Origin: Zoogloeaceae bacterium
GTDB taxonomy: Bacteria; Pseudomonadota; Gammaproteobacteria; Burkholderiales; Rhodocyclaceae
Length of the DNA: 64,000 nt
Reading direction: 5' to 3'
NCBI GenBank assembly: GCA_016791005.1
Contig: JAEUNY010000173.1
Span: 1 to 64,000 of the forward strand
Part shown: positions 18,620 through 28,270 of the stretch, piece after piece
Layout of the letters: each line of letters begins with the position of its first letter
How positions within the stretch are numbered: position 1 is the stretch's first letter
Made by a program: the position numbers and the translations under genes
The notes under the pieces: model-generated
What the model was told of the DNA's origin: nothing
The model's input: only the letters and a program-made list of their open reading frames with translations
Database searches by the model: none

Positions 18620-20419
18620 TCAGCGAAAGTGCGAGTATATCTGCTCCGCAAGTTTGCGATCGATGCCCGGCACCCGGCATAGATCCTCGACCGTGGCCTC
18701 CCGCACGCCCTCGAGGCCCCCGAAGGCGGCCAGGAGCCCTCGCCGCCGAACGGCGCCCACGCCGGGAATGTCGTCCAGACGGGATCCGACCCGGGCCTTG
18801 CCCCGTCGCGCCCGGTGGCCGGTAATCGCGAATCGGTGGGCTTCGTCGCGGATCTCCTGGACGAGATGAAGGGCCGGCGCGCTCGGGTCGAGATGGATGG
18901 ACCGCCGATCGTCGGCAAAGACCAAGGTCTCGAGACCGGGCTTGCGCCCTTCCCCTTTGGCCACGCCCACGGTGGGCACCGAGACCAGACCAAGTTCGTC
19001 GAGAATCGCCTGGGCTGCGGCCACTTGCCCCTTGCCCCCATCAATCAGCAGGAGATCCGGACATCGCCCCTCGCCGCCCGCCACTTTTTCGTAGCGCCGG
19101 AGGAGCACCTGGCGCATGGCCGCGTAATCATCCCCGGCGGTAATGCCGGTGACGTTGTAGCGGCGATAGTCGGCCTTCTTCATGGCGCCCCCCTCGCACA
19201 CCACGCAGGAGGCGACGGTGGCTTCACCCAGGGTGTGGGAGATATCGAAGCATTCGATGCGGGCCGGCAAGTCAGGGAGATCCAGGGCTTCCTGGAGCGC
19301 CTCGAGGCGGCCCGAGGCACGACCCACCTCCCGAAGTCGGGTCTGAATCGCCAGATGTCCGTTTTTGGTGGCCATTTCCATCCAGGCTTTCTCCACGGCC
19401 TGACGCGGCGCCGCTACGGCCACCCGGATCGACAGCGATTCCTGCACCAACCGCCGAGCGTCGGCGACGGGGAGATTCACTAGCAGGCGGCCTGGCGCCG
19501 GGTGGGCCCGGTAATGCTGCTCGATGAAGGCGAGTCCGGCATCCAGGGCGTTACAACTGCTGGCCGACGTCGGAAACACCGCCCGATCCCCGAGATGGCG
19601 CCCACCTCGGATCATCGCCAGGTTGATGCACACCTGCCCGCCCTCCTCGACGGCCGCCACGACGTCCACGTCCTCGTCCCGATTGCTGTCCACGAACTGC
19701 TTGTGCAGCACCTGCTGCAGGGAACGAATCTGATCGCGCAACAGTGCCGCGTGCTCGAAATCCAGCGCATCCGCGGCGGCCGTCATGCGGGCGGTGAGGT
19801 TTTCGACCACCTCGCTGGTCTTGCCGTCGAGGAAGAGGGTCGCGAGACGGACCGTGGCGCCATAGTCCGTCGCGCCCACCTTGCCGACACAAGGGGCCGT
19901 GCAACGCCGGATCTGGTGAAGCAGGCAGGGCCGCGTTCGGTTCTGGAAGACGGTGTTCTCGCAGGTCCGCAGCTGGAACACCTTTTGCAGGAGGTGAATG
20001 CTCTCGCGCACCGCCCAGCTGTTGGGGAACGGTCCGAAATAACGGGCCCCCTTGGCAAACCCACCCCGGTGATAGGCCAGTCGGGGAAACGCATCGCCGC
20101 TCAGGCAGATGTAGGGGTAGGACTTGTCGTCGCGAAAGAGGATGTTGAAGCGTGGCGCGAGGCTCTTGATGAGGTTGTTCTCGAGAATCAGGGCCTCCGC
20201 CTCGGAACGGGTCACTGCAATGTCTACCCGCTGGATCTGGGCCACCATCATGGCGATCCGCGGGCTCGCCTGGCGGCGCTGGAAGTAGGAGGACACCCGC
20301 CGCTTGAGGTTTTTCGCCTTGCCAACGTAAATCACCTGGTCGTCAGCGCCCACCATCCGGTAAACGCCGGGGGATTCGGGCACACCCGCCAGAAAAGGCT
20401 TGGCGTCGAAGAGCGCCAT
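18620..20419 (-). CDS. uvrC: Excinuclease ABC subunit C
   Basis: 599 residues. The N-terminal GIY-YIG nuclease domain has GVYRMVG (about 18-24) and VIYVGKAKNLKRRV (about 29-42). A cysteine-containing linker, the UvrB-binding UVR motif (about 200-235), an RNase H-like endonuclease half and C-terminal helix-hairpin-helix repeats (IPGVGAVRRRGLL and RVPGIDRKLAEQIY) follow. It makes both incisions in nucleotide excision repair with UvrB, which is also encoded in this window. It lies 10 nt downstream of nagZ. uvrC-pgsA linkage is common in proteobacteria. Confidence 0.96.
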   Translation of the reverse strand: MALFDAKPFLAGVPESPGVYRMVGADDQVIYVGKAKNLKRRVSSYFQRRQASPRIAMMVAQIQRVDIAVTRSEAEALILENNLIKSLAPRFNILFRDDKSYPYICLSGDAFPRLAYHRGGFAKGARYFGPFPNSWAVRESIHLLQKVFQLRTCENTVFQNRTRPCLLHQIRRCTAPCVGKVGATDYGATVRLATLFLDGKTSEVVENLTARMTAAADALDFEHAALLRDQIRSLQQVLHKQFVDSNRDEDVDVVAAVEEGGQVCINLAMIRGGRHLGDRAVFPTSASSCNALDAGLAFIEQHYRAHPAPGRLLVNLPVADARRLVQESLSIRVAVAAPRQAVEKAWMEMATKNGHLAIQTRLREVGRASGRLEALQEALDLPDLPARIECFDISHTLGEATVASCVVCEGGAMKKADYRRYNVTGITAGDDYAAMRQVLLRRYEKVAGGEGRCPDLLLIDGGKGQVAAAQAILDELGLVSVPTVGVAKGEGRKPGLETLVFADDRRSIHLDPSAPALHLVQEIRDEAHRFAITGHRARRGKARVGSRLDDIPGVGAVRRRGLLAAFGGLEGVREATVEDLCRVPGIDRKLAEQIYSHFR

Positions 20420-20429
20420 GAGCGCCGCC

Positions 20430-21476
20430 TCAGGCCAGGTCGGTAAGACCGCGCACTGCGGCCTGAGCCCGTCGATACCGCTCGGTGCCCATCAGATCCG
20501 CGGGCTCGCCCGTCGGTGAGTGTCCCCGCAACCGGCCTACCCGCTCGCGACTTGCCGCGGACACCTCGGGCACCCAGCGGCTCAGTAGCTCCGCCGCCAG
20601 GTCCGGCCGGTTGCAGACCAGGACCATGTCGCACCCTGCCGTCTGGGCCGCGGTGGCCCGGGCCACGATATCGCCGGCAACGGTCGCGCCCTCCATGGTG
20701 AGGTCGTCGCTGAAGATCACCCCGGCAAAGCCAAGCCGCCGGCGCAAAACTTCCTGAAGCCAGAATTGGGAGAAGCCCGCCGGCGCGGCATCGACCCGTG
20801 GATAGATCACATGGGCCGGCATGATGCCTGCCAGACGGGGCAGCAAGCCTTGCCGGTAGGGCAGCAGGTCGGCGGACCAGATCGCCTCGAAGTCCCGCTC
20901 ATCCACCGGGATTTCCAGATGCGAATCCGCCTCGGCGTAGCCGTGGCCCGGAAAATGTTTGCCGACCCCCCCCATGCCCGCCTCGGCGAGGCCCGCGACC
21001 AGGGCCTCGGCCAGGGTGGCAACGACCGTTGGATCCCGATGGAAACCGCGATCGCCGATCACCCGGCTGCAGCCGTAATCGAGGTCGAGGACCGGCGTGT
21101 AGGAAAGATCCACCCCGTGGGCCATCAACTCCGCCGCCAGGACGAAGCCGGTATCTTGGGCGGCATCCCGCGCGGCATTGGGCGAACGATCCCACAGCGC
21201 GCCGAGGCACCCCATGGCGGGCAGCCGGGTGAACCCTTCGCGGAAGCGCTGGACCCGACCCCCCTCGTGATCCACGGTGACCAGCAGCGCGGGCGAGCGC
21301 AAGGCTTTGATTTCCCGGGTCAATGCCACGAGTTGGCCGACGTCGCTGAAATTACGGGAAAAAAGGATGACGCCGCCCACCAGGGGGTGGCGCAGGCGTT
21401 CCCGCTCGTCCGCCGTCAATTCGGTCCCGGCCACGTCGAGCATCACGGGGCCCAGAGGCAAGCTCGGAAAGTTCAT
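20430..21476 (-). CDS. nagZ: Beta-N-acetylhexosaminidase (muropeptide recycling)
   Basis: 348 residues, glycoside hydrolase family 3. The KHFPGHG motif at residues 173-179 supplies the catalytic His of the mobile loop, and FSDDLTMEGA carries the nucleophile Asp. It removes GlcNAc from 1,6-anhydro-muropeptides in the cytoplasm during peptidoglycan recycling. The ATG shares one base with the acpS stop (TGATG). The single-domain length is normal for NagZ. Confidence 0.95.
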   Translation of the reverse strand: MNFPSLPLGPVMLDVAGTELTADERERLRHPLVGGVILFSRNFSDVGQLVALTREIKALRSPALLVTVDHEGGRVQRFREGFTRLPAMGCLGALWDRSPNAARDAAQDTGFVLAAELMAHGVDLSYTPVLDLDYGCSRVIGDRGFHRDPTVVATLAEALVAGLAEAGMGGVGKHFPGHGYAEADSHLEIPVDERDFEAIWSADLLPYRQGLLPRLAGIMPAHVIYPRVDAAPAGFSQFWLQEVLRRRLGFAGVIFSDDLTMEGATVAGDIVARATAAQTAGCDMVLVCNRPDLAAELLSRWVPEVSAASRERVGRLRGHSPTGEPADLMGTERYRRAQAAVRGLTDLA

Positions 21477-21853
21477 CAGGTCGATTCCAGCAGGGCAAAG
21501 GCCACGACGTAGTCAATTTCGTCAGAAATGCTGAGGTGAGCCCTCAGGCAGCGATCCGCCAGGTGTTCGGTCAGGCGGGGGTCGAACTGATACACCGGGC
21601 GACCCAGGGCATCATGGGCCACCATGATGGCCCGCAAGGTGGCGGGTGGCCGCACCCCTGTCCCCAGGGCCTTGGCAAAGGCTTCCTTGGCGGCGAACCG
21701 TTTGGCAAGGTAGCGGGCAGGGTCGCGGCTGGAGGAGAACCCGGAGGTCTCCAAGGGCCCGAGCAGGCGCTCGGCAAAACGCTCACCATGGCGCTCCCAG
21801 GTCTGGCGCACCCGGGCCACCGCCACGATGTCCGTCCCGATGCCGTGGATCAC
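21476..21853 (-). CDS. acpS: Holo-[acyl-carrier-protein] synthase
   Basis: 125 residues from GTG at 21853, giving (V/M)[14 protein letters not shown], the standard AcpS N-terminus with the Mg2+-binding Asp. The second motif [15 protein letters not shown] is also present. It transfers 4'-phosphopantetheine from CoA to Ser37 of AcpP, encoded about 14 kb away. The GTG overlaps the pdxJ stop by 4 nt (GTGA). A longer in-frame extension into pdxJ is not plausible. Confidence 0.95.
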   Translation of the reverse strand: MIHGIGTDIVAVARVRQTWERHGERFAERLLGPLETSGFSSSRDPARYLAKRFAAKEAFAKALGTGVRPPATLRAIMVAHDALGRPVYQFDPRLTEHLADRCLRAHLSISDEIDYVVAFALLEST

Positions 21854-22614
21854 CGGGGCACCGGACCCTTGCCAGCGGCTTCTCGCATCAGACGCTTCAT
21901 TTCCTTCACCGCCTCGCGCAGCCCGGTAAACACCGCGCGGCTGACGATGGCATGGCCGATGTGGAGTTCGCGGACACCGAAAAGACGGGCGATGGGCTGC
22001 ACGTTGTAGTAATTGAGGGCATGCCCGGCGTTGAAGCGCATGCCCAGGTCCCGGATGAGGGACCCAGCCCGCGCCACCTTGTCGATCTCGCTCACCACCG
22101 CGGCGCTTTCGGGATCGCGCCCCGCCGCGTGGAAAGCATGGGCATAGGGACCGGTATGGATCTCGCAAACCCGGGCGCCGATCCGCGCCGCTGCCTCGAC
22201 TTGGGGTATCTCGGCGTCGATGAAAACACTGGTGACGATCCCGGCGTCGACCAGGCGAGCCACCACGTCCTTGAGCCGCCCCTCCTGACCGGCGACGTCG
22301 AGGCCGCCCTCGGTGGTCACTTCGTGGCGGCCCTCCGGGACCAGCATGGCCATCTCGGGACGCAAGTCGCAGGCGATCTCCACCATTTCCTCGGTCGCCG
22401 CCATTTCCAGGTTGAGTTTGATCTGCGTGAGGTCGCGCAATTTGCGCACATCCTCATCCTGGATATGGCGGCGATCCTCCCGCAGATGCACGGTGATCCC
22501 GTCGGCACCGCCCAAATGGGCCTCGACGGCCGCCCACACCGGGTCGGGCTCCCACGTCCGACGCGCCTGGCGAAGCGTCGCCACATGGTCAATATTGACA
22601 CCCAGTTCGATCAC
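21850..22614 (-). CDS. pdxJ: Pyridoxine 5'-phosphate synthase
   Basis: 254 residues of a TIM barrel. The N-terminus [18 protein letters not shown] is diagnostic, and [19 protein letters not shown] is the second family block. It condenses 1-deoxy-D-xylulose 5-phosphate with 3-amino-2-oxopropyl phosphate to form pyridoxine 5'-phosphate. Translational coupling to recO upstream and acpS downstream (4-nt overlaps on both sides) is the common recO-pdxJ-acpS order. Confidence 0.96.
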   Translation of the reverse strand: MIELGVNIDHVATLRQARRTWEPDPVWAAVEAHLGGADGITVHLREDRRHIQDEDVRKLRDLTQIKLNLEMAATEEMVEIACDLRPEMAMLVPEGRHEVTTEGGLDVAGQEGRLKDVVARLVDAGIVTSVFIDAEIPQVEAAARIGARVCEIHTGPYAHAFHAAGRDPESAAVVSEIDKVARAGSLIRDLGMRFNAGHALNYYNVQPIARLFGVRELHIGHAIVSRAVFTGLREAVKEMKRLMREAAGKGPVPR

Positions 22615-23336
22615 AGTTCTTGAAGCTCCATGAAAACCCGGCGGGACTGCAGGGGCTGGCCACCGAGATAATGATTGAGGAGGCGGCGCAGGAGCAACTT
22701 GGCCTGCTGCTGGGTTTCGGGGTCCGTAAAGGCCTCCCGGGCCATGTTCTGTAACACCCGGCCAGAAACTCCGGCAGCGCCGCCCTCCGTCGGATTCACG
22801 GGCACAAAGCCGCGCTCGATATCATAGACATAGGCGGCTTCGGGCCGGATGGGCAGGCCAGTCGCGGCCTCATGCTCCAGGTCGAGGCCATACCCCAGTT
22901 CTCGCAGCAGGCGCAGCTCAAAGCGCCGCAACAGCGGCTCCGTCGCCTGCCCCTGGCTCAGATCTCGCAGGACCTCGGCATAGCCCGAGAACAGGGCGGG
23001 ATGAGCATCCTCCCGCGCAAGGAGCTTGACCAGCAGTTCGTTGAGGTAATACCCGCACAACAAGGCCCGCCCGGTCAGGAGGGGCTGCCCGCCCTGCCAC
23101 TCCGCCCGAATCAAAGTCTTGAGCTCACCGCCTCCGCTCCAATCCAGCCAGAGGGGCTGGAATGCCATGAGGAGGCCTCGAAGCGTCGAGTGGGGTCGGC
23201 GGGCGCCCTTGGCGATCAGGGCCACCCGGCCGTGCTCCCGGGTGAGCGCCTCGACGATCAGGCTGGTCTCCCGATAGGGAATGCTATGAAGGATGAAACC
23301 GGGTTGCTGGTCTACCCGCTGGCGCGGACTCGCCAT
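22611..23336 (-). CDS. recO: DNA repair protein RecO
   Basis: 241 residues: an N-terminal OB fold starting with [24 protein letters not shown]-type sequence (cut here as [19 protein letters not shown]), then a helical domain. RecO loads RecA onto SSB-coated single-stranded DNA together with RecR. The four-cysteine zinc motif of Gram-positive RecO is absent, as in other proteobacteria. It lies 3 nt after era and overlaps pdxJ by 4 nt. Confidence 0.93.
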   Translation of the reverse strand: MASPRQRVDQQPGFILHSIPYRETSLIVEALTREHGRVALIAKGARRPHSTLRGLLMAFQPLWLDWSGGGELKTLIRAEWQGGQPLLTGRALLCGYYLNELLVKLLAREDAHPALFSGYAEVLRDLSQGQATEPLLRRFELRLLRELGYGLDLEHEAATGLPIRPEAAYVYDIERGFVPVNPTEGGAAGVSGRVLQNMAREAFTDPETQQQAKLLLRRLLNHYLGGQPLQSRRVFMELQEL

Positions 23337-23339
23337 GAT

Positions 23340-24242
23340 CTATTCGTAACCCAGACTTTTCAAAGCCCGCTCGTCATCCGCCCATCCGCCGCGCACCTTG
23401 ACCCAGACCTCCAGGAATACTTTGCCCTGAAAGAGGGTTTCGAGATCCTGGCGCGCCTCGCTGGCGATCCGCTTCAGCCGCTCCCCGCCCTTGCCGATCA
23501 CGATGCCCTTGTACCCAGGCCGATCGACGATGACCGCCGCATGGATTCGACGCAGTGCGCCCTCCTGCTCGAAGCGCTCGATCTCGACCGCCAGACCATA
23601 GGGAATCTCGTCGCCGAGGAGGCGAAAAAGCTTCTCGCGCAGAAATTCCGCCGCGAGGAAACGCTCGGACCGGTCGGTGATGTCGTCCTCGGCGAACATC
23701 GGTGTCCCTTCGGGGAGATAGGCCGAGGCGGCATTGACCAGCGCCTGGACCTGGGTCCCCCGCTCGGCGCTCACCGGCACGATTTCCGCGAATGGATAGA
23801 CCGCGGCCAGCTTTTCGATGAACGGCAACAGCTTCGTCTTGTCGGCCAGCAGATCGACCTTGTTGACCACCAGCAGGACGCGGGCGTCAGACGGCAGGAG
23901 ATCAACGACCTTTTGATCCTCGGCCCCGAATCGCCCCGCCTCGACCACCAGGAAAACCACATCCACCTCGGCCAGCGCGGAGGTCACCGCCCGATTCATG
24001 GAGCGATTCAGAGCATTGCGGTGTTCGGTCTGAAAACCGGGCGTATCGACGAAAACGAACTGGGCCCCCGGGTCGGTGCGCACGCCAACGATGCGGTGCC
24101 GTGTTGTCTGGGCCTTGCGCGAGACGATACTGACCTTCTGTCCGATCAGGCAGTTGAGCAGAGTGGATTTTCCGACGTTGGGGCGGCCGACGATGGCGAT
24201 GAGCCCGCTTCGAAAAAGGGCCGGTTCAGATGCAGAGCTCAC
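23340..24242 (-). CDS. era: GTPase Era
   Basis: 300 residues from GTG at 24242, exactly the usual length. The G1 motif GRPNVGKST is at 19-27, G3 DTPGF and G4 NKVD follow, and a C-terminal KH domain contains the GXXG loop (VIGKGGERL). It binds the 3' end of 16S rRNA during 30S assembly. The GTG overlaps the rnc stop (GTGA). The frame stays open further upstream into rnc, but that extension has no homology to Era. Confidence 0.96.
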   Translation of the reverse strand: MSSASEPALFRSGLIAIVGRPNVGKSTLLNCLIGQKVSIVSRKAQTTRHRIVGVRTDPGAQFVFVDTPGFQTEHRNALNRSMNRAVTSALAEVDVVFLVVEAGRFGAEDQKVVDLLPSDARVLLVVNKVDLLADKTKLLPFIEKLAAVYPFAEIVPVSAERGTQVQALVNAASAYLPEGTPMFAEDDITDRSERFLAAEFLREKLFRLLGDEIPYGLAVEIERFEQEGALRRIHAAVIVDRPGYKGIVIGKGGERLKRIASEARQDLETLFQGKVFLEVWVKVRGGWADDERALKSLGYE

Positions 24243-24931
24243 GGGAAGCGCGACTCCAGTTGTTTGAGGACTTCGGCCGCCGCCTGTTGCTCCGCCGCAC
24301 GACGGCTCAAGCCCTGGCCCTGGGCGGAGACGCCGAGGGCCTCCACCACACAGGAGACAGCGAACTGCTGGGCGTGGGCCTCGCCAGCCACCGCGGCCAG
24401 GGAGTAGGTCGGCAATTTGCGCCGCCGGGCCTGGAGCCATTCCTGCAAGGAAGTCTTGGGATCCTTGGTCACGGTACCCGCTGACAACGATGTCAGAAGT
24501 GGGCCGTAAAGAGCCAGAATGACCCGCTGCGCCTCAGCAAACCCGCCATCCAGGAAAATCGCGCCAAACACCGCCTCCAGCGCATCAGCAAGGATCGACG
24601 GCCGGCGATGGCCGCCGCTTTTCATCTCCCCTTCACCGAGTTTGAGGTGCTCCCCGAGATTCAGGGTATTCGCCACCTGATGCAGGCCTTCCTGGCGAAC
24701 CAGGCTCGCGCGCAGGCGCGAGAGTTCCCCTTCCTTCAGGGCATCAAAACGCTGGTAGAGCTCTGCCGCGATCACGGCGTTCAACACCCCGTCACCCAGG
24801 AACTCCAGGCGCTCGTTGTGCGGCTCGCCATGGCTGCGATGGATCAGGGCCTGGTTGAGCAGGCCGACATCGGAAAACGCGTATCCCAGCGCCTGCTGGA
24901 ATCCAGCCAGGCGCGCGTCCTGCGCAACCAT
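24239..24931 (-). CDS. rnc: Ribonuclease III
   Basis: 230 residues from ATG at 24931. The RNase III signature ERLEFLGDG is at 40-48, the second acidic site lies in [15 protein letters not shown], and a C-terminal double-stranded RNA-binding domain (about 155-228) ends the protein. It processes rRNA precursors and structured mRNAs. The ATG shares one base with the stop of the DUF4845 gene; a TTG one codon upstream is also possible. Confidence 0.96.
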   Translation of the reverse strand: MVAQDARLAGFQQALGYAFSDVGLLNQALIHRSHGEPHNERLEFLGDGVLNAVIAAELYQRFDALKEGELSRLRASLVRQEGLHQVANTLNLGEHLKLGEGEMKSGGHRRPSILADALEAVFGAIFLDGGFAEAQRVILALYGPLLTSLSAGTVTKDPKTSLQEWLQARRRKLPTYSLAAVAGEAHAQQFAVSCVVEALGVSAQGQGLSRRAAEQQAAAEVLKQLESRFP

Positions 24932-25296
24932 CAATCTCCCGGACGGGCAGAACTCGAGGGATTGAAAGCAAAGACGAGGCTGACGTTGCCGGCCACGGGA
25001 ATACGACGCTCATATTCCATGGACAGGACGACCTTGGCGCCTTGCCGTTGGACGTTCAGATCGGCGGCGCCAACGGACTGGACGTATTCAACATCCGCGC
25101 GCTTTTCGAAATTCCGTCGAATTTCGGCCACGGAGGTCTCGCTGTTCGATTCCTTGGCAATGGCGTTGAGTATCTTCTGGACTGCGAAGTATTCGGAGTA
25201 GGCAGGCAACGCCCGGAATCCGAGAAAAAGAACGAATGCTCCGAGGGAGACAATGATCAACATGCCAATCAGGCTGACCCCTGCTTGCTTTTTCAT
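24931..25296 (-). CDS. DUF4845 membrane-anchored protein
   Basis: 121 residues with one N-terminal membrane helix (about 7-28, GVSLIGMLIIVSLGAFVLF), resembling a pseudopilin-like leader, and a small extracytoplasmic domain. DUF4845 proteins are regularly encoded between lepB and rnc in betaproteobacteria, as here. No biochemical function is established. It lies 18 nt after lepB. Confidence 0.9.
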   Translation of the reverse strand: MKKQAGVSLIGMLIIVSLGAFVLFLGFRALPAYSEYFAVQKILNAIAKESNSETSVAEIRRNFEKRADVEYVQSVGAADLNVQRQGAKVVLSMEYERRIPVAGNVSLVFAFNPSSSARPGD

Positions 25297-25314
25297 GCGT
25301 CTGTTCGCTCCTGC

Positions 25315-26103
25315 TCAGTGGAAGCTACCCAAGCGCTTCCAATCCTTAAAGTTGAACCAGATGAAAAACGCCTTGCCGACGATATTGGCCTCCGGGACAA
25401 AACCCCAGACCCGGCTATCGCTGCTGGCGTCCCGATTATCGCCCATCATGAAATAATGCCCCGGCGGCACGACGCAGGAGACGCCGGCGCTAGTATAGGT
25501 GCAGTTCTCCCGGTAGGGAAAATCCAGAGCCTGGGGAATAAAGGCGGGCGCCTGGGGTTCGATCAGGATCTGGTGCTCCACCTCGCCCAGCTTTTCCAGA
25601 TAGCGCGGCGTGTAATACAACCGGTCCGGATTGAGGTAATCCCCGCTGGCCTGCCGCGGCACTTCTTCTCCATTGATTCGCAGGCGTTTGTCGACATACT
25701 CGACCCGGTCCCCCGGGAGCCCCACCACCCGCTTGATGTAGTCCACTGAGGGATCCGCTGGGTAGCGGAACACCATCACGTCGCCCCGCTTGGGAGCCTC
25801 GACCGGAATCACCTTGAGGTTGATAACCGGCAAGCGAATGCCATAGACGAACTTATTCACCAAGATGAAATCCCCCACCAGCAGGGTGGGGATCATCGAC
25901 CCCGATGGGATCTTGAAGGGCTCGACGACAAAAGATCGGAGAAAAAATACGATCAGGATTACGGGGAAAAAGCTTGCGCCGTATTCGACCCACCAAGGCG
26001 ACGGCGCCCCTTCCGGGCGCCGCTTCCCGGCCACAAAACGATCAAGACCCCAAAGGACGCCGGAGACGACCAGCAACACGAAAAGAATCAGGGCGAAATT
26101 CAT
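25315..26103 (-). CDS. lepB: Signal peptidase I
   Basis: 262 residues. Two N-terminal membrane helices (about 3-20 and 45-62) precede the catalytic Ser69 in IPSGSM and the general base Lys124 in DYIKRVVGLPGD. The box MGDNRDASSDSR closes the active-site fold, and a disulfide-capable Cys pair lies in the NCTYTSAGVSCVVP region. It cleaves signal peptides of exported proteins on the periplasmic face of the inner membrane. It follows lepA, as in many proteobacteria. Confidence 0.95.
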   Translation of the reverse strand: MNFALILFVLLVVSGVLWGLDRFVAGKRRPEGAPSPWWVEYGASFFPVILIVFFLRSFVVEPFKIPSGSMIPTLLVGDFILVNKFVYGIRLPVINLKVIPVEAPKRGDVMVFRYPADPSVDYIKRVVGLPGDRVEYVDKRLRINGEEVPRQASGDYLNPDRLYYTPRYLEKLGEVEHQILIEPQAPAFIPQALDFPYRENCTYTSAGVSCVVPPGHYFMMGDNRDASSDSRVWGFVPEANIVGKAFFIWFNFKDWKRLGSFH

Positions 26104-26142
26104 TGAGGATCTTTGCCTGTGGAAATCCGCACGTGGTCGGGC

Positions 26143-27939
26143 TTATTTGCCTTCATCGGTCCGCAGCACGGCCAGGAAGGCCTCCTGGGGAATCTCGACG
26201 TTTCCGACCTGTTTCATGCGGCGCTTACCTTCCTTTTGTTTTTCGAGCAGCTTCTTTTTCCGGGTGATGTCGCCGCCGTAGCATTTGGCCAGCACGTTCT
26301 TGCGCAACGCCTTGATCGTCTCCCGGGCAATGATGTGGCTCCCGACGGCCGCCTGGACCGCCACATCGAACATCTGCCGCGGAATGAGCTCACGCAAACG
26401 GCCTGCAAGTTCCCGCCCGCGATACTGGGCATTGGCCCGATGCACGATGACCGAAAGGGCATCGACCTTCTCTCCCGCCACCAGCATATCCAGCTTAATG
26501 ACGTCCGCAGCCCGGTATTCCTTGAAGTCATAATCGAGGGAGGCATACCCGCGGGACACGGATTTGAGCTTGTCAAAAAAATCCATGACGACCTCAGCCA
26601 TCGGCAGGTCATAGACCAGTTTCACCTGGCGCCCGTGGTAATGCATGTCGACCTGGCTGCCCCGCTTCTGATTACAGAGCGTCATCACCGGACCGAGATA
26701 GTCCTGGGGCACGAAGATCGTGGCGGTGATGATGGGTTCCCGAATTTCAGCGGTTTTCGAGGTCTCGGGGAGCTTGGCCGGATTTTCGACCTTGACTACG
26801 CTCCCGTCATTCATCACCACCTCATACACCACCGTCGGCGCCGTGGTGATGAGGTCCATGCCGAACTCCCGCTCCAGCCGCTCCTGGACGATCTCCATGT
26901 GCAAGAGCCCGAGGAAGCCACAGCGAAACCCGAATCCAAGGGCCTGGGAAACTTCCGGTTCATATTGGAGCGAGGCGTCATTGAGCTTCAGCTTCTCGAG
27001 GGACTCCCGCAGCATGTCATATTCGCTCGCCTCCACCGGATAGAGGCCGGCAAAGACCTGGGGCTTGATCTCCTTGAACCCAGCCAGCGGCTGCGATGCC
27101 GGCCGCGAGGCCAGGGTCACCGTGTCACCCACCTTGGCAGCCTTGAGCTCCTTGATCCCCGCGATGATGAATCCCACCTCGCCGGCCGCAAGCTGCTCCC
27201 GCTGGACCGACTTAGGCGAAAATACACCCACCTGCTCACACGGATACTGTGCCCCCGTGCTCATCAGCAGGATGCGATCCTTGGGGCGAAGCACGCCATC
27301 CACGACCCGCACCAGCATCACTACGCCGACGTAGTTGTCGAACCAGGAGTCGATGATCAGCGCTTTCAGTGGCCCATCCGGCTCGCCCGTCGGCGCCGGG
27401 ATTCGCGCCACGATCGCCTCGAGGATCTCGGGCACGCCCATGCCGGTCTTGGCGGAGCAGGGAATCGCGTCCGTCGCGTCAATCCCGATCACGTCCTCAA
27501 CCTCTTGCCGCGCCGTATCGGGATCGGCCTGGGGCAGATCCATCTTGTTCAACACCGGCACCACTTCGACGCCCTGCTCGATCGCCGTATAGCAGTTCGC
27601 GACGGTCTGGGCCTCCACCCCCTGGGAGGCATCCACCACCAGCAAGGCCCCTTCGCAGGCCGCCAGTGAGCGCGACACCTCGTAGGAAAAATCCACGTGG
27701 CCCGGGGTGTCGATGAGATTCAGGTTGTAGACCTGTCCATCCCGGGCCTTGTATTGCAGAGCAGCAGTCTGGGCCTTGATGGTGATCCCGCGTTCCCGTT
27801 CCAGATCCATGGAATCGAGCACCTGGGCCTCCATCTCGCGATCGGACAAGCCGCCACAAAATTGGATGAGACGATCGGCAAGGGTCGACTTGCCATGATC
27901 AATGTGGGCGATGATCGAAAAATTGCGAATATGGTGCAT
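26143..27939 (-). CDS. lepA: Elongation factor 4
   Basis: 598 residues from ATG at 27939 ([19 protein letters not shown]), the expected length. G1 AHIDHGKST is at 11-19, with G3 DTPGHVDF and G4 NKMDLP. Domains II, III and V and the LepA-specific C-terminal domain follow (ends with [19 protein letters not shown]). This ribosome-bound GTPase assists initiation/back-translocation under stress. Upstream in-frame codons belong to the glutaredoxin gene region and were excluded. Confidence 0.96.
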   Translation of the reverse strand: MHHIRNFSIIAHIDHGKSTLADRLIQFCGGLSDREMEAQVLDSMDLERERGITIKAQTAALQYKARDGQVYNLNLIDTPGHVDFSYEVSRSLAACEGALLVVDASQGVEAQTVANCYTAIEQGVEVVPVLNKMDLPQADPDTARQEVEDVIGIDATDAIPCSAKTGMGVPEILEAIVARIPAPTGEPDGPLKALIIDSWFDNYVGVVMLVRVVDGVLRPKDRILLMSTGAQYPCEQVGVFSPKSVQREQLAAGEVGFIIAGIKELKAAKVGDTVTLASRPASQPLAGFKEIKPQVFAGLYPVEASEYDMLRESLEKLKLNDASLQYEPEVSQALGFGFRCGFLGLLHMEIVQERLEREFGMDLITTAPTVVYEVVMNDGSVVKVENPAKLPETSKTAEIREPIITATIFVPQDYLGPVMTLCNQKRGSQVDMHYHGRQVKLVYDLPMAEVVMDFFDKLKSVSRGYASLDYDFKEYRAADVIKLDMLVAGEKVDALSVIVHRANAQYRGRELAGRLRELIPRQMFDVAVQAAVGSHIIARETIKALRKNVLAKCYGGDITRKKKLLEKQKEGKRRMKQVGNVEIPQEAFLAVLRTDEGK

Positions 27940-27988
27940 CACAACAAAAAGGGCGCCTCGCGGCACCCTGGGCAGAATGTAGGCATTG

Positions 27989-28270
27989 CTAGCCGGCGGA
28001 GTGTACCGGAAAAGCCGCGAGATGCGCACGCAATCGGGCTTCGTCCAGGTGATAGTGGCACACATACTCGCCGTCGCAGAGAAGCACCGGTACCCACTCA
28101 TCCCATTTGGCTTCGAGCTCCGGGTGGTGATCCACATCGATCGTACCGATGGTGACGCCGAACTCGGCCGCGATGGGCGCCACGGCCGCTTCCATTTCAT
28201 GGCACAAGTGGCACCAAGCACGCCCGAGGATCAGAATTCGGGCTTCAGCGGTATCCCGTTGTTCAATCAT
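27989..28270 (-). CDS. Glutaredoxin family protein (DUF836-like)
   Basis: 93 residues with a thioredoxin-like fold: [15 protein letters not shown] contains the CxxC redox pair (Cys20, Cys23), followed by VDVDHHPEL-type strands and the [12 protein letters not shown] cis-Pro loop. It belongs to the short glutaredoxin-like proteins often found between mucD and lepA in betaproteobacteria. Its substrate is unknown. The start overlaps the end of mucD by 8 nt. Confidence 0.87.
   Translation of the reverse strand: MIEQRDTAEARILILGRAWCHLCHEMEAAVAPIAAEFGVTIGTIDVDHHPELEAKWDEWVPVLLCDGEYVCHYHLDEARLRAHLAAFPVHSAG

Noticed and set aside
24243-24440. Longer N-terminus for Era
   Set aside because: The extension reads through rnc in another frame and has no homology; starting at GTG 24242 gives the standard 300 residues.
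26113-27669. A 518-codon plus-strand frame opposite lepA
   Set aside because: Shadow of lepA, which has complete GTPase motifs on the minus strand.
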